The notes under the pieces were generated by a model. It ran no database searches, was not told the origin of the DNA, and saw nothing but the letters and a program-made list of their open reading frames with translations. Below are positions 40,960-50,028 of a DNA stretch of 64,000 nt, piece by piece (positions within the stretch are counted from its first letter, which is position 1; each line of letters begins with the position of its first letter). Origin of the DNA: Streptomyces sp. NBC_01463 (lineage in GTDB: Bacteria > Actinomycetota > Actinomycetes > Streptomycetales > Streptomycetaceae); NCBI GenBank assembly GCA_036227345.1, contig CP109468.1, positions 1,984,001 through 2,048,000 of the forward strand, written 5' to 3'. The position numbers and the translations under genes are program-made.

Positions 40960-41834
40960 CCTCCCTCACCACCTTCGTCTCCGTCAACGACCGGCAGCGG
41001 CCCGGCGCCCGGGCGGCCGTGCGCTCCATCCAGGTCCTCACGCTCCTCCTGCTGCTGCTCATCGGCATCGGACCGCTCTACTGGATGGTCAAGGGCGCGG
41101 TGTCGCCGCCGACCGAGCTGACGACGCACCCCCTCGCCCTGTGGCCTGACCGGCCGCTGCCGGGCAACTTCACCACCGCGTACAAGGACCTCGGGGTCGG
41201 TCACTACCTGATGAACACCCTCCTGGTGGTGGGCGGTTCATGGCTGGTCCAGCTGTTCGTCTCGGCCACCGCCGGCTTCGCGCTGTCGGTGCTGCGGCCC
41301 CGGTTCGGGAAGGTGGTCTACGGGGCGATCCTCGCGACGATGTTCGTGCCGTACACCGTGAACATGGTCAGCCTCTTCATGACCGTGATCGACGTGCCGT
41401 TCCTCCACCTCAACCTCGGTGACACCTACTGGGCGATCTGGCTGCCCGCGGGGACGAACGCCTTCACGGTGCTGCTCGCCAAGCAGTTCTTCGACGCGCT
41501 GCCCCGGGAGCTCTTCGACGCGGCCCGGGTGGACGGCGTCAGCACCCGCCAGCTGCTGACGAAGATCGTGCTGCCGATGAGCCGGCCGGTGCTCGCCGTG
41601 ATCAGCCTGCTGGCGGTCATGCACAGCTGGAAGGACTTCATCTGGCCGCTGGTCGCGATCACGGACCCCGAGAAGCAGCCGATCAGCGTCGCGCTCGCGC
41701 AGCTCGCCACCCAGGCGCCGCAGGACCAGCTCATCGCCGCGATGGTGCTCGCCGTCGCGCCGCCCGTCATCGTCTTCGCCGTCTGCCAGAAGTACATCGT
41801 CGCCGGACTGGGCTTCACCGGCGTCAAGGGCTGA
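40956..41834 (+). CDS. ABC sugar transporter, permease 2
   Basis: A 292-residue MalG-class permease with six membrane segments. Its EAA loop reads ELFDAARVDGVSTRQLLTKIVLPMSRP. It starts inside the stop of permease 1 (ATGA), so the two are translationally coupled. Family signatures include LFMTVIDVPFLHLNLGDTYW and HSWKDFIWPL. It forms the membrane pore with the partner encoded just upstream. Confidence 0.95.
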   Translation: MTSLTTFVSVNDRQRPGARAAVRSIQVLTLLLLLLIGIGPLYWMVKGAVSPPTELTTHPLALWPDRPLPGNFTTAYKDLGVGHYLMNTLLVVGGSWLVQLFVSATAGFALSVLRPRFGKVVYGAILATMFVPYTVNMVSLFMTVIDVPFLHLNLGDTYWAIWLPAGTNAFTVLLAKQFFDALPRELFDAARVDGVSTRQLLTKIVLPMSRPVLAVISLLAVMHSWKDFIWPLVAITDPEKQPISVALAQLATQAPQDQLIAAMVLAVAPPVIVFAVCQKYIVAGLGFTGVKG

Positions 41835-41890
41835 CTCCCAGCCCGCCCTCTCACTGCACTTCCTCTTCGGGACAAGAGAAAGGCACTGCC

Positions 41891-44185
41891 ATGTCAGTCG
41901 CACGCCGCAGATTCCTCCAGGGCACAGCCGTCGCCGCGGGCACGGCCCTCATCCCGGCGGGGGCCGCGTACGCCGCGGACCCCGTCACCCTCACCGCCGA
42001 GGGCATCACGCTCGTCGGCCGGAGCGACGGGAGTGTGCTGCTCCAGGACGCCGCCGGCACCGACCGCCTGCTGCTCACCCATTTCATGATCAAGGACAGT
42101 GTGCTGGGCCAGCAGCGCACCTTCGGCGGCACCCCGGCGCGGATCACGCTGCCCGACGGGCGCCCCGCCCTGCGGATCACGTACGTCCTGGGCGGCGGCG
42201 CCCCCGGCATCACCGTGACCGGCACCTTCGACGTCACCGCGCACAAGGCGCACCTGAAGTGGGAGGTCGGCGGCTCCACCACGCTGACACCGACCGGCTT
42301 CCTGTTCGCCCGCGCCGCCCAGGGCACCGGCGCGACGGAGTCGTACGAAGCACTGACCACCTGGGAGAAGGACCCCCGGGGCGGCATCCCGTACGAGGTC
42401 AACGCGGGCGCCGTCTACACCGACACCTGGCCGGACGCCACCGCCTTCGTCTGCCTGTCCGCCACCACCCCCTCCTACACCAACGCCACCTGGGTGCACG
42501 CCCCCGGCACCCCGACCGGCACGACCACCGCCGTCACCGAGGCCGACATCGTGCTCGGCACCATGCGGCCGCGCGGTGCGGGGGCCCTCGCGAAGCGCCG
42601 GCCCCTGGGCATCGAGGTCTGGACCGACCAGCCGTTCAACCTGTACAAGGCCGCCGGGCAGACCATGACGCTCAAGGCGCAGGTGGTCAACGGGGCGGCC
42701 GCCGACCGGGCGGTGACCCTCAACTGGTGGGCGCGCGACTTCGCCGGCACCCGGATCGCCGGCGGCACGGTCTCCCGTACGGTGGCCGCCGGGACGGCGT
42801 GGGACGCCGCCTTCACGGTCACCTCCCCGTCGCAGGGCATCGTCTTCACGGAGGTGGAGGCCGTGGCGGGCAGCGACACGGCGTTCGCCCGCACCAACCT
42901 CACCGTCCTGCCGGACTTCGCCTACCAGGCGGGCGACGAGTCGATGTTCGGCATCGCCAACTACCCCTGGCTGCTGAAGCCGAGCCAGGACGCGGTCCTC
43001 GGGCTGATGAAGACGCTGGGCATCAAGCGCGTCCGCAACGCCTACGCCGGTGCGCCCGGCATCGACATCGCGACCCTCGACGCCCACGGCATCGGGCACA
43101 ACGTCGAGCTCAGCTCCATCCCCCTCGGCGGCACCGCCGAGCAGATCGCGGCCTGGGCCGACACCAACGTCGCCAAGGCGATCGACTCGAAGGCCCCGTA
43201 CTTCGAGGTCGCCAACGAGGTCAACACGCCCTGGATGTCGGGCCGGGGCGCCGATGTGTACGTCAGGGACGGTCTTCGCCAGGTCACCGACCGGCTGACC
43301 GCCGCCGGTTCGACGATGAAGGTCATGAACGCCGGCCTCGGCGGCATGGACCACGTCTGGACCACGAACTTCCACGCAGCCGGCGGCTGGGACCTCATCG
43401 ACGCCTTCGCCATCCACCCGGGCCGCGGCAACTTCACCGCCGACTACGCCCCGCCGGTGGAGGAGTGGACGCTGGGGTCGACCGGTTCGTACTGGAACTT
43501 CCTCGGGGCGGTGCGCAAGGCCAGGGAGATCGTCGACACGTACGGCGGGAACAAGGAGCTGTGGCTCAGCGAGGCGTACGCGCCCACGAAGCCCAACTCC
43601 TGGTGGCACGACACCTACCGGCACGCCGCCGAGAACGTGCTGCTCTCGCTCGCACTGGCCAAGTCCGAAGGGGTGCGCGGCGTCAACTGGTACCAGCTGC
43701 ACGACTCCGTCATCAGCCACCCGCAGTCGGCCGACCCCACCAACGTCGAGTACCACACCGGCCTGATGAACCGCGATACCAGTGCCAAGCCCTCGCTGCT
43801 CGCGTACGCGACCGCCGCCCGCGTCCTGGACCGGGCCACCTACGTCCGCCCGCTCGTCTTCGCGGACCCCGACGTCAAGGGCCTCCTCTTCACCACGCCG
43901 GACCGCGGCCCGGTGTCGTTCCTGTGGAGCCGCAAGGACGGCTACGTCCTCAACGCCGACCACGGCGACGACGCCTGGTACGCGTCACCCGAGCCCTGGA
44001 CCGAGACCTGGACGACGAAGACCGAGGTCGTCGCCCACTCCGGCGCGGTCGCGGGCACCGTGACCGTACTGAACTGCATCGGGCAGGAGAGCACGCTCAC
44101 CGCCGCCGGCGGCAAGGTCACCCTCACGCTCGACGGCGGCCCGCGCATCTTCTACGGACTCGCCGCCAACCCCGACTGGAAGTAG
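41891..44185 (+). CDS. Tat-exported clan GH-A-like glycosidase of unknown specificity
   Basis: A 764-residue secreted protein. The signal is twin-arginine type (SVARRRFLQGTAVAAGTALI), cut near AYAADP. Residues about 30-340 are beta-sandwich domains. About 350-650 look like a clan A (beta/alpha)8 barrel: the proposed acid/base is in YFEVANEVNTPW (N-E pair at the end of strand 4) and the nucleophile in KELWLSEAYAPTKP (strand 7). VNWYQLHDS is the strand-8 part. A C-terminal beta domain follows, as in GH39 and GH5-type enzymes. The family could not be fixed. It likely cuts the polymer whose sugars the neighbouring transporter imports. Confidence 0.82.
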   Translation: MSVARRRFLQGTAVAAGTALIPAGAAYAADPVTLTAEGITLVGRSDGSVLLQDAAGTDRLLLTHFMIKDSVLGQQRTFGGTPARITLPDGRPALRITYVLGGGAPGITVTGTFDVTAHKAHLKWEVGGSTTLTPTGFLFARAAQGTGATESYEALTTWEKDPRGGIPYEVNAGAVYTDTWPDATAFVCLSATTPSYTNATWVHAPGTPTGTTTAVTEADIVLGTMRPRGAGALAKRRPLGIEVWTDQPFNLYKAAGQTMTLKAQVVNGAAADRAVTLNWWARDFAGTRIAGGTVSRTVAAGTAWDAAFTVTSPSQGIVFTEVEAVAGSDTAFARTNLTVLPDFAYQAGDESMFGIANYPWLLKPSQDAVLGLMKTLGIKRVRNAYAGAPGIDIATLDAHGIGHNVELSSIPLGGTAEQIAAWADTNVAKAIDSKAPYFEVANEVNTPWMSGRGADVYVRDGLRQVTDRLTAAGSTMKVMNAGLGGMDHVWTTNFHAAGGWDLIDAFAIHPGRGNFTADYAPPVEEWTLGSTGSYWNFLGAVRKAREIVDTYGGNKELWLSEAYAPTKPNSWWHDTYRHAAENVLLSLALAKSEGVRGVNWYQLHDSVISHPQSADPTNVEYHTGLMNRDTSAKPSLLAYATAARVLDRATYVRPLVFADPDVKGLLFTTPDRGPVSFLWSRKDGYVLNADHGDDAWYASPEPWTETWTTKTEVVAHSGAVAGTVTVLNCIGQESTLTAAGGKVTLTLDGGPRIFYGLAANPDWK

Positions 44186-44198
44186 GAGCCCGCGGGCC

Positions 44199-46421
44199 AT
44201 GAGGAACGAAACCGCACGTCACGACATCACCGTCGTCGGTGGCGGCCTGGCCGGGGTGAGTGCGGCCATCGCCGCCGCCCGGCTCGGCCGCACCGTCGCC
44301 CTGATCAACAACAGGCCCGTCCTCGGCGGGAATTCGAGCAGCGAGGTCCGCGTCTGGGTGTGCGGCGCGACCGGGCACGGGAGGAACCACTACGCCCGCG
44401 AGGGCGGCATCATGGGCGAACTGTTCGTCGAGAACCAGTTCCGCAACCCCGAAGGCAACCCGTACTACTGGGACGCCGTGGTGCTGGACGCGGTCCGCGC
44501 CGAACCGGGCATCACGCTCTACCTCAACACCGATGTGCGCGAGGTGGACGCCGGGGGCCCCGAGGACGCCCGGCGCATCACCGCCGTCACCGGCTGGATG
44601 ATGGGGTCCGAGCGGCGGATCCGCTTCGAGAGCGACGTGTTCCTGGACTGCTCGGGAGACGGGCTCATCGGGCACCTCGCCGGCGCCCGGCACCGCATCG
44701 GGCGGGAGTCCCGGGCCGAGTACGACGAGCCGTGGGCCCCGGAGACGGCCGACGCCCTCACGCTCGGCTCGACGCTGCTCTTCTACACCAAGGACGCCGG
44801 GCACCCCGTCAAGTTCGTCGCGCCGGACTTCGCCCGGAACATCGCCGAGACCACCATCCCGCAGCGCCGCATCATCAAGTCCGGTGACAACGGCTGCGCC
44901 TACTGGTGGATCGAGTTCGGCGGCGAGCTCGACACGGTGCACGACAACGAGCGCATCCGCGACGAGCTGTGGGCGGTCATCCACGGCATCTGGGACCACA
45001 TCAAGAACTCCGGCGAGTTCGACTCCGCGAACATGACGCTGGAGTGGGTGGGTTCGGTGCCCGGCAAGCGCGAGTACCGGCGCTTCCTCGGCGACTACGT
45101 CCTCCACCAGGGCGACATCCTCGGCCAGAGCGAGTTCGCCGACCGGGTGGCGTTCGGCGGCTGGTCCATCGACCTGCACCCGCCGAAGGGGGTGTACGCC
45201 ACCGAGGACGGGGCCAGGCAGCGGTACGCGGACGGCATTTACCACATTCCGTACCGCAGTCTCTACTCGGTGAACACGACGAATCTGCTGTTCGCCGGGC
45301 GCAACATCTCCGCCAGTCATGTCGCCTTCGGCTCGACCCGGGTCATGGCGACCTGCGCCACCATCGGCCAGGCCGCGGGCACGGCAGCCGCGCTGTGCGC
45401 CGAGGGCGGTCTCGCGCCGCGTGAGCTCGCCGCCGCCGCGTTGCAGCGGACGCTGCTGCACGAGGACGCCTCGGTGATCGGCCTGGGCTCCACGGACCCG
45501 GACGACCTGGCGCTGACCGCCGTGGCCACGGCCTCGTCGGCCCTGGCCGGGCCGGACGCGCCGACGCCCGGGGAACGCTGGCCGCTGACCGCCGACGCGG
45601 GTCTCGTACTGCCCGTCGACCCGGAGCTGACCGCGCTGGAGCTGCTCGTCGACGCCGGCCGGGACACGGACCTCGTGGTCGAGCTGTACGACCCGGAGCT
45701 GGGACAGAACTACGTCCCGCGCCGCCTCGTCACCTCCGTCACCGTCCCGGTCGCCGCCGGGCCGAAGCAGTGGGTGCGCACCGGGCTGCGCTGGTCGCCG
45801 GAGACCTCCCGCAACGCGTTCGTCGTCGTACGGGCCAACGAGGATCTCGCCCTGTACAGCGCCGCCGAACCGGCCCCGGGAGTCCTGGCCCTCACCCGGG
45901 TGCCGCTGCGACCGCAGGACGAGTCTCCGCAGCCCCTTCGGGAGTGGACCGACGCGGGACTCCAGCGCCGCACGTTCTGCCTGCGCACGGGAGCGACCTC
46001 GGCGTACGCCCCGGCCAAGGCCGTGGACGGGTACGCCCGCCCGTACGCGGGACCGCACATGTGGGTCTCGGAGCCGCTGCGGGAGGACGGGGAGGAGTGG
46101 CTGGAGCTGTCCTGGCCCCGGCCGGTCACGCTGTCGCGGATCGACGTGCTCGCCGACGACGACGTCAACGAGGACCTGATCAATCTGCACCACCACCGGA
46201 CCCCGTTCGACACGCTCCCCACCCTCCTGCGCGACTACCGGGTCGAGGCGCGCGAGCCGGACGGCAGCTGGAACGTCGTCGCGCGTACGTCGGACAACCG
46301 GCGCCGGCGACAGGTGCACACCCTGGACGGGCCGGTCACCACGGCAGCGTTGAGAATCGTCGTCGAGGCAACCAACGGGGCCGCGTCGGCGCACGTCGTC
46401 GCGGTGCGCGCCTACGCATAG
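44199..46421 (+). CDS. FAD-dependent oxidoreductase with C-terminal discoidin-like domain
   Basis: A 740-residue protein without signal peptide. The N-terminal half is an FAD-dependent oxidoreductase of the FAD_oxidored (PF12831) kind: VVGGGLAGVSAAIAAARLG dinucleotide motif, NNRPVLGGNSSSEVRVWVCG, DCSGDGLIGHLAGA, and LLFAGRNISASHVAFGSTRVMATCATIGQ near the end. Residues about 590-740 look like an F5/8 type C (discoidin) sandwich: AKAVDGYARPYAGPHMWVS, WLELSWPRPVTLSRIDVLAD and LRIVVEATNG. This fusion suggests binding to a saccharide while oxidising or isomerising it. It is 14 bases after the glycosidase gene, and the epimerase-like gene follows 10 bases on. Confidence 0.85.
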   Translation: MRNETARHDITVVGGGLAGVSAAIAAARLGRTVALINNRPVLGGNSSSEVRVWVCGATGHGRNHYAREGGIMGELFVENQFRNPEGNPYYWDAVVLDAVRAEPGITLYLNTDVREVDAGGPEDARRITAVTGWMMGSERRIRFESDVFLDCSGDGLIGHLAGARHRIGRESRAEYDEPWAPETADALTLGSTLLFYTKDAGHPVKFVAPDFARNIAETTIPQRRIIKSGDNGCAYWWIEFGGELDTVHDNERIRDELWAVIHGIWDHIKNSGEFDSANMTLEWVGSVPGKREYRRFLGDYVLHQGDILGQSEFADRVAFGGWSIDLHPPKGVYATEDGARQRYADGIYHIPYRSLYSVNTTNLLFAGRNISASHVAFGSTRVMATCATIGQAAGTAAALCAEGGLAPRELAAAALQRTLLHEDASVIGLGSTDPDDLALTAVATASSALAGPDAPTPGERWPLTADAGLVLPVDPELTALELLVDAGRDTDLVVELYDPELGQNYVPRRLVTSVTVPVAAGPKQWVRTGLRWSPETSRNAFVVVRANEDLALYSAAEPAPGVLALTRVPLRPQDESPQPLREWTDAGLQRRTFCLRTGATSAYAPAKAVDGYARPYAGPHMWVSEPLREDGEEWLELSWPRPVTLSRIDVLADDDVNEDLINLHHHRTPFDTLPTLLRDYRVEAREPDGSWNVVARTSDNRRRRQVHTLDGPVTTAALRIVVEATNGAASAHVVAVRAYA

Positions 46422-46430
46422 GAGCAGCAG

Positions 46431-47279
46431 GTGGTCACACGAGTCCTGGTCACGGGGGCGGCGGGACGGATCGGCCGGGCGGTCCTCGCGCTGCTCGCCG
46501 AACGGTCCGTCGAGGCGAACGCCCTCGTCCTGGAGGATCCGGGCGATCTGCCGGCCCGGCTGGTCGTCGCCGGGGACGCCGCCGACGCGACGGCGGTCCG
46601 GGCGGCGCTGGCCGGCGCCGACGGGGTGATCCATCTGGCGGCGATCCCCACGCCGGAGCGCACCCCCGCGCAGGAGCTCTTCGCGGTGAACACCCTGGCC
46701 ACGTTCACGGTCCTGGAGGAGGCGGGGCTGGCCGGGGTGCGACAGGCCGCGGTCGCCAGTTCCTGGGGGATCACGGGTCTGCCGTGGACGGCGGATCCGT
46801 CTCCGCACCCCGCCTACGTGCCGGTCGACGAGGCGATGCCTTCGCAGGTGGCCGACCCGTACGGGCTGTCCAAACAGGTCGACGAGCTGACGGCCGCGGC
46901 GATGGCGCGGCGGCACGGGATGAGCGTGGTCTGTCTGCGCTATCCGTTCGTCGGCGGATTCGACGAACGGCTGCGGGCGCACGCGGCGCGGCTCACCGCG
47001 GAGCCGGCGGCGGGGGCCCGGGACCTGTGGACGTATCTGGAGGTGCGGGACGCGGCGCGGGCCGCCCTGCTGGCTCTCGGCGTGCCGGGCCCGGGCGCGC
47101 ACTCCGTCCATGTGTGCGCGCCCGAGACCCTCGTCCCGTTCCCGACGGAGGAACTGCTGCGCCGCTACCACCCGGCGACGCCGCTGCTGCTTCCGCTGCC
47201 CGGACGCGCCGCGCCGGTGGACACCACGGCGGCCGAGCGGCTGTTCGGTTTCACGGCGGAGCATCTGCTCGACGAGTGA
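46431..47279 (+). CDS. NAD-dependent epimerase/dehydratase family (uronate-dehydrogenase-like)
   Basis: A 282-residue extended short-chain dehydrogenase. The NAD loop is VTGAAGRIGRAVLALL and the catalytic pair is Y-x-x-x-K in PYGLSKQVDEL. IHLAAIPTPERTPAQELFAVNTLATF is the usual substrate-entry motif. The short length and GAAGRIG opening resemble uronate dehydrogenases, which make aldarolactones; with the acid-sugar dehydratase at 36.2 kb this would form an oxidative uronate route. That pathway is inference. It is the last gene of the cluster, 10 bases after the FAD gene. Confidence 0.87.
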   Translation: MVTRVLVTGAAGRIGRAVLALLAERSVEANALVLEDPGDLPARLVVAGDAADATAVRAALAGADGVIHLAAIPTPERTPAQELFAVNTLATFTVLEEAGLAGVRQAAVASSWGITGLPWTADPSPHPAYVPVDEAMPSQVADPYGLSKQVDELTAAAMARRHGMSVVCLRYPFVGGFDERLRAHAARLTAEPAAGARDLWTYLEVRDAARAALLALGVPGPGAHSVHVCAPETLVPFPTEELLRRYHPATPLLLPLPGRAAPVDTTAAERLFGFTAEHLLDE

Positions 47280-47355
47280 GTGAATCCGGGGGCCGCTTCC
47301 CGGCACAGGAGTGCCGTGGGCACGACGCCGCCGAATGATCGGTTAGTTTCCGCGA

Positions 47356-48252
47356 GTGACCAACTCTGTACGGAAACTGACGGCGATGACCGTTCTGGGG
47401 GCGGTGCTCGGAGCTGCCCTCGTCGGCTGCGGGAGTTCGGGGGACTCTCCCGGCCACGCCCCGGCCGCCGCGCACGCCCCGGCCCACTCCCCGTCGGCCG
47501 CCTCCCCTTCGGCCACCGCCTCACCGGCCGCCGGGAAGCCGCCGGTCCTGGCGCCCGGGCCCGGCGGCCTGACCCCCGTCCTGGAGCGCGGGCCGAGCCG
47601 CACGGACAAGGTCGTGGCCCTCACCTTCGACGCCGACATGACGGCGGACGAGGGACCGCGCGCGGCCGCGGGCGAGCACTTCGACAATCCGGAACTGATC
47701 GCCCTGCTGCGCCGGCTGAAGGTGCCGGCGACGGTGTTCATGACCGGCCGGTGGGCCGAGGAGTACCCCGGGCAGGCCCGTTCCATCGGCACGGACCCGC
47801 TCTTCGAGATCGCCAGCCACTCCTACAGCCACTACGCCTTCACCTCGCCCTGCTACGGGCTGCCGGCCGTGGAGGAGGACGCGATGCGCGGCGAGGTGGA
47901 GCGGGCGTTCGACGCGATCCGGAAAGCCGGCGCCCGCCATGTGGTGCCGTACTTCCGCTTCCCCGGCGGCTGCTACGACAAGGCCGCCCTGCGCGCGATC
48001 GCGCCGGAGAAGGTGACGGCCGTGCAGTGGGACGTCGTCAGCGGGGACGCGTTCGCGACGGACGCGGACGCGGTGGCGCAGCAGGTGCTGGACGGGGTGA
48101 AGCCCGGGTCGCTGGTCGTCATGCACTGCACCCGCAGCGCCGCACCGGTCACCGGTGAGGCGGTGCGCCAGGTGGTCCCGGAGCTGCGCAAGCGCGGATA
48201 CCGCTTCGTGCGGGTGTCGCAGCTGATGGCCGGCCGGCCCGGGCGGACCTGA
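47356..48252 (+). CDS. polysaccharide deacetylase lipoprotein (NodB fold)
   Basis: A 298-residue lipoprotein: lipobox LVGC with C25, then an Ala/Pro/Ser/His-rich tether to about residue 65. The NodB domain has motif 1 TFDAD (catalytic base and metal aspartates), motif 2 ASHSYSHY (H-x-x-x-H metal histidines), and motif 3 YFRFPGGCYDK. VTAVQWDVVSGDAF and LVVMHC provide the last strands with the catalytic histidine. It should de-N-acetylate cell-wall or extracellular aminosugar polymers. Start is GTG. It begins 77 bases beyond the sugar cluster and is probably separate from it. Confidence 0.93.
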   Translation: MTNSVRKLTAMTVLGAVLGAALVGCGSSGDSPGHAPAAAHAPAHSPSAASPSATASPAAGKPPVLAPGPGGLTPVLERGPSRTDKVVALTFDADMTADEGPRAAAGEHFDNPELIALLRRLKVPATVFMTGRWAEEYPGQARSIGTDPLFEIASHSYSHYAFTSPCYGLPAVEEDAMRGEVERAFDAIRKAGARHVVPYFRFPGGCYDKAALRAIAPEKVTAVQWDVVSGDAFATDADAVAQQVLDGVKPGSLVVMHCTRSAAPVTGEAVRQVVPELRKRGYRFVRVSQLMAGRPGRT

Positions 48253-48259
48253 CCGCCGC

Positions 48260-48472
48260 TCAGCCCGAACAGGCCGTGCGCTGGGCCTCCTGCCACTCGC
48301 AGACCGGGCAGAGCGTGATGCCCTTGACCGACTCCGCGTACTCGGTCGGCTTCCGGCACAGGACGCACTCGGCGTACGGGGGCCCGGCGGCCCGGTCCGG
48401 GGACGCGGCCGGTGTCTCGCAACAGGTCTCGCTCCCGGGCGCGTCGCCGCCCTCGTCCGTGCGCTCATCCAT
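48260..48472 (-). CDS. small zinc-ribbon-like protein
   Basis: A 70-residue protein. Two CxxC pairs, AECVLCRKPTEY and TLCPVCEWQEAQ, should form one zinc site. An N-terminal acidic tail has adjacent cysteines (ETCCETP). It lies 14 bases downstream of the permease reading frame on the same strand, so it is likely the last gene of the AIM24-ABC operon. Function unknown. The first of two overlapping ATGs is in frame with the cysteine motifs. Confidence 0.75.
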   Translation of the reverse strand: MDERTDEGGDAPGSETCCETPAASPDRAAGPPYAECVLCRKPTEYAESVKGITLCPVCEWQEAQRTACSG

Positions 48473-48486
48473 GGGTACGAGCCTAC

Positions 48487-49159
48487 TCAGGCCCGTACCG
48501 CGGTGAGTCCGCAGGCGACTGCGCCGGCCGCCGTCGCCACGGCCGCCGCACCGAGCAGCGGGAGGAGCGGCACATGGACCGTGCCGGTCAGGGAGCCGGT
48601 GACCAGGTCCGTCACCGCGTACTTCGCGGGCGAGCCGGTGGTCACCAGGGCCAGCAGGGCCCCGAGCACGGTCGCCGCGATGGACCAGCGGCGCCGGTGC
48701 AGCAGCGGCCGGGTGCACAGCGCCCCCACCGCCGCCCCGAGCAGGACGCAGCAGGCGGTGGCGAGCAGCCCGGCGAGCCCGGCGGACGGCAGAGGAACGC
48801 GGACGGTGTGACCGGTGCTGGCCGGCTCGCTGATCAGCAGGACGACGGCGGTGGCGGCAGCGCCCAGCAGCCCGGCGCACCCCAGCGCCGTGAGCAGGGC
48901 CGCCAGATGGGCCCGAGGCCGGCCGCCCGCCGCCGCGGCGACGACCGTCCGGGCGGCGGGCGGCTCCTGGGTGGCGCAGACCTGTACGAGCCAGGCGGTG
49001 ACGGGCAGCAGCCCGGCCGCGGCGTAGCCGAGCGAGTCCAGGACGGGCTGTCCCGTAGCGCACGCCGACGCCGAGGAAGGCCACGTACAGCAGGACGGGC
49101 GCGAGCCAGCGCTGGGAGCGCAGCAGCAGGGCGGTCTGATAGCGGATCAGGGCGGTCAT
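48487..49159 (-). pseudogene. ABC transporter membrane protein, frameshifted
   Basis: The start (MTALIRYQTALLLRSQRWLAP, overlapping the ATPase stop as ATGA) and the first segment LLYVAFLGVGVRYG read in one frame. After a GGG run (CCC on the plus strand at 49052-49054) the good sequence continues one frame over as GQPVLDSLGYAAAGLLPV and stays open to the TGA at 48487. Deleting one G would give a continuous protein of about 223 residues with six hydrophobic segments. It is either a real one-base insertion that kills the permease or a sequencing error in the homopolymer. The downstream part, if made separately, lacks the first helix. Confidence 0.8.
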
Positions 49160-50028
49160 GGCGTCTCGTCGGGGGTGCGGGACAGCGCCGTCAGCCGGGT
49201 GATGTGCCAGGGCGGGCGGGCCGTGAGCAGGGCGCTCAGCAAAGCGTCGGAGTGGGCGGCCGCGACGGTGAGCCGCAGAGTTCCGTCCTCGGCGGCGCCG
49301 CACACGGGGGCGCCGGGCAGGGCGTCGGGGAGCGGGGCGCCGGGCGGGCCGGACACCTCGATCCGCACCCTGGGCCCGGTCGCGGTCCCGGACGGGGCGA
49401 GGGACGCCGCGACGACTCCGGTCGCCTCGACGCTCAGGACGGAGCCGGCGGCGCCCGCGAGCCGGCGCGGGTCGTGGTCGACGAAGACGACGGTGGATCC
49501 GGCGGCGACCCGGGCGGCGACGGCCCGGTCCAGTTCGTCCCGGGCCGCGGTGTCCAGGCCGGTCCAGGCCTCGTCCAGTACCAGCAACTCCGGTGCGGCC
49601 AGGAGCGCCTGGGCGACGGCGACCTTCTGGCTGGTGCCCTTGGAGAGTTCCGCCAGCGGAGTACGGGCGTGCCCGGCGGCCCCGAAGCGGGTCAGCCACT
49701 CGTCCGCCCGCGCGGCCGCCTCGGCCCGGCGCAGCCCGTGGATCCGGCCGAGGTGGACGAGATAGCCGGCGGCCGTGAAGGGCAGGGCCGCCGGGAACCG
49801 CTCGGGGACGTACGCCGTGCGCGGCCGGCTGCCGGTGATCCGGCCCTCGGTGGGGGCGTCGGTCCCGGCGAGGAGGCGCAACAGGGTGGACTTGCCGGTG
49901 CCGTTGGCGCCTTCGACGCGGACGAGGGTGCGCGCGGGCAGACCGAGGTCCACCCCGCGCAGCACCCAGGGCCCGGCGAGGCCGTACCGCCGTCCCACCC
50001 CGCGCAACCGCAGGATCTCGGTGCTCAG
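49156..50028 (-). CDS. ABC transporter ATP-binding protein, probable CTG start
   Basis: A 290-residue ATPase. Walker A is VEGANGTGKSTLLR, the signature is LSKGTSQKVAVAQAL (variant of LSGGQ), Walker B LLVLDEAWTGLD and the switch histidine is in VFVDHD. No ATG or GTG is available early enough to keep the first strand (ILRLRGVGRRYG). The best start is the CTG at 50028, which overlaps the upstream TGA as CTGA, with GAGAAGG about 10 bases ahead. A TTG or GTG further in would cut off part of the nucleotide-binding fold. The C-terminal 80 residues are an extra beta-rich domain. Partner permease is the frameshifted gene. Confidence 0.85.
   Translation of the reverse strand: MSTEILRLRGVGRRYGLAGPWVLRGVDLGLPARTLVRVEGANGTGKSTLLRLLAGTDAPTEGRITGSRPRTAYVPERFPAALPFTAAGYLVHLGRIHGLRRAEAAARADEWLTRFGAAGHARTPLAELSKGTSQKVAVAQALLAAPELLVLDEAWTGLDTAARDELDRAVAARVAAGSTVVFVDHDPRRLAGAAGSVLSVEATGVVAASLAPSGTATGPRVRIEVSGPPGAPLPDALPGAPVCGAAEDGTLRLTVAAAHSDALLSALLTARPPWHITRLTALSRTPDETP

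Noticed and set aside
44124..47306. 1060-codon minus frame opposite the FAD oxidoreductase and epimerase genes
   Set aside because: Low-complexity Arg/Gly/Val content and no start signal; the plus-strand genes carry clear motifs.
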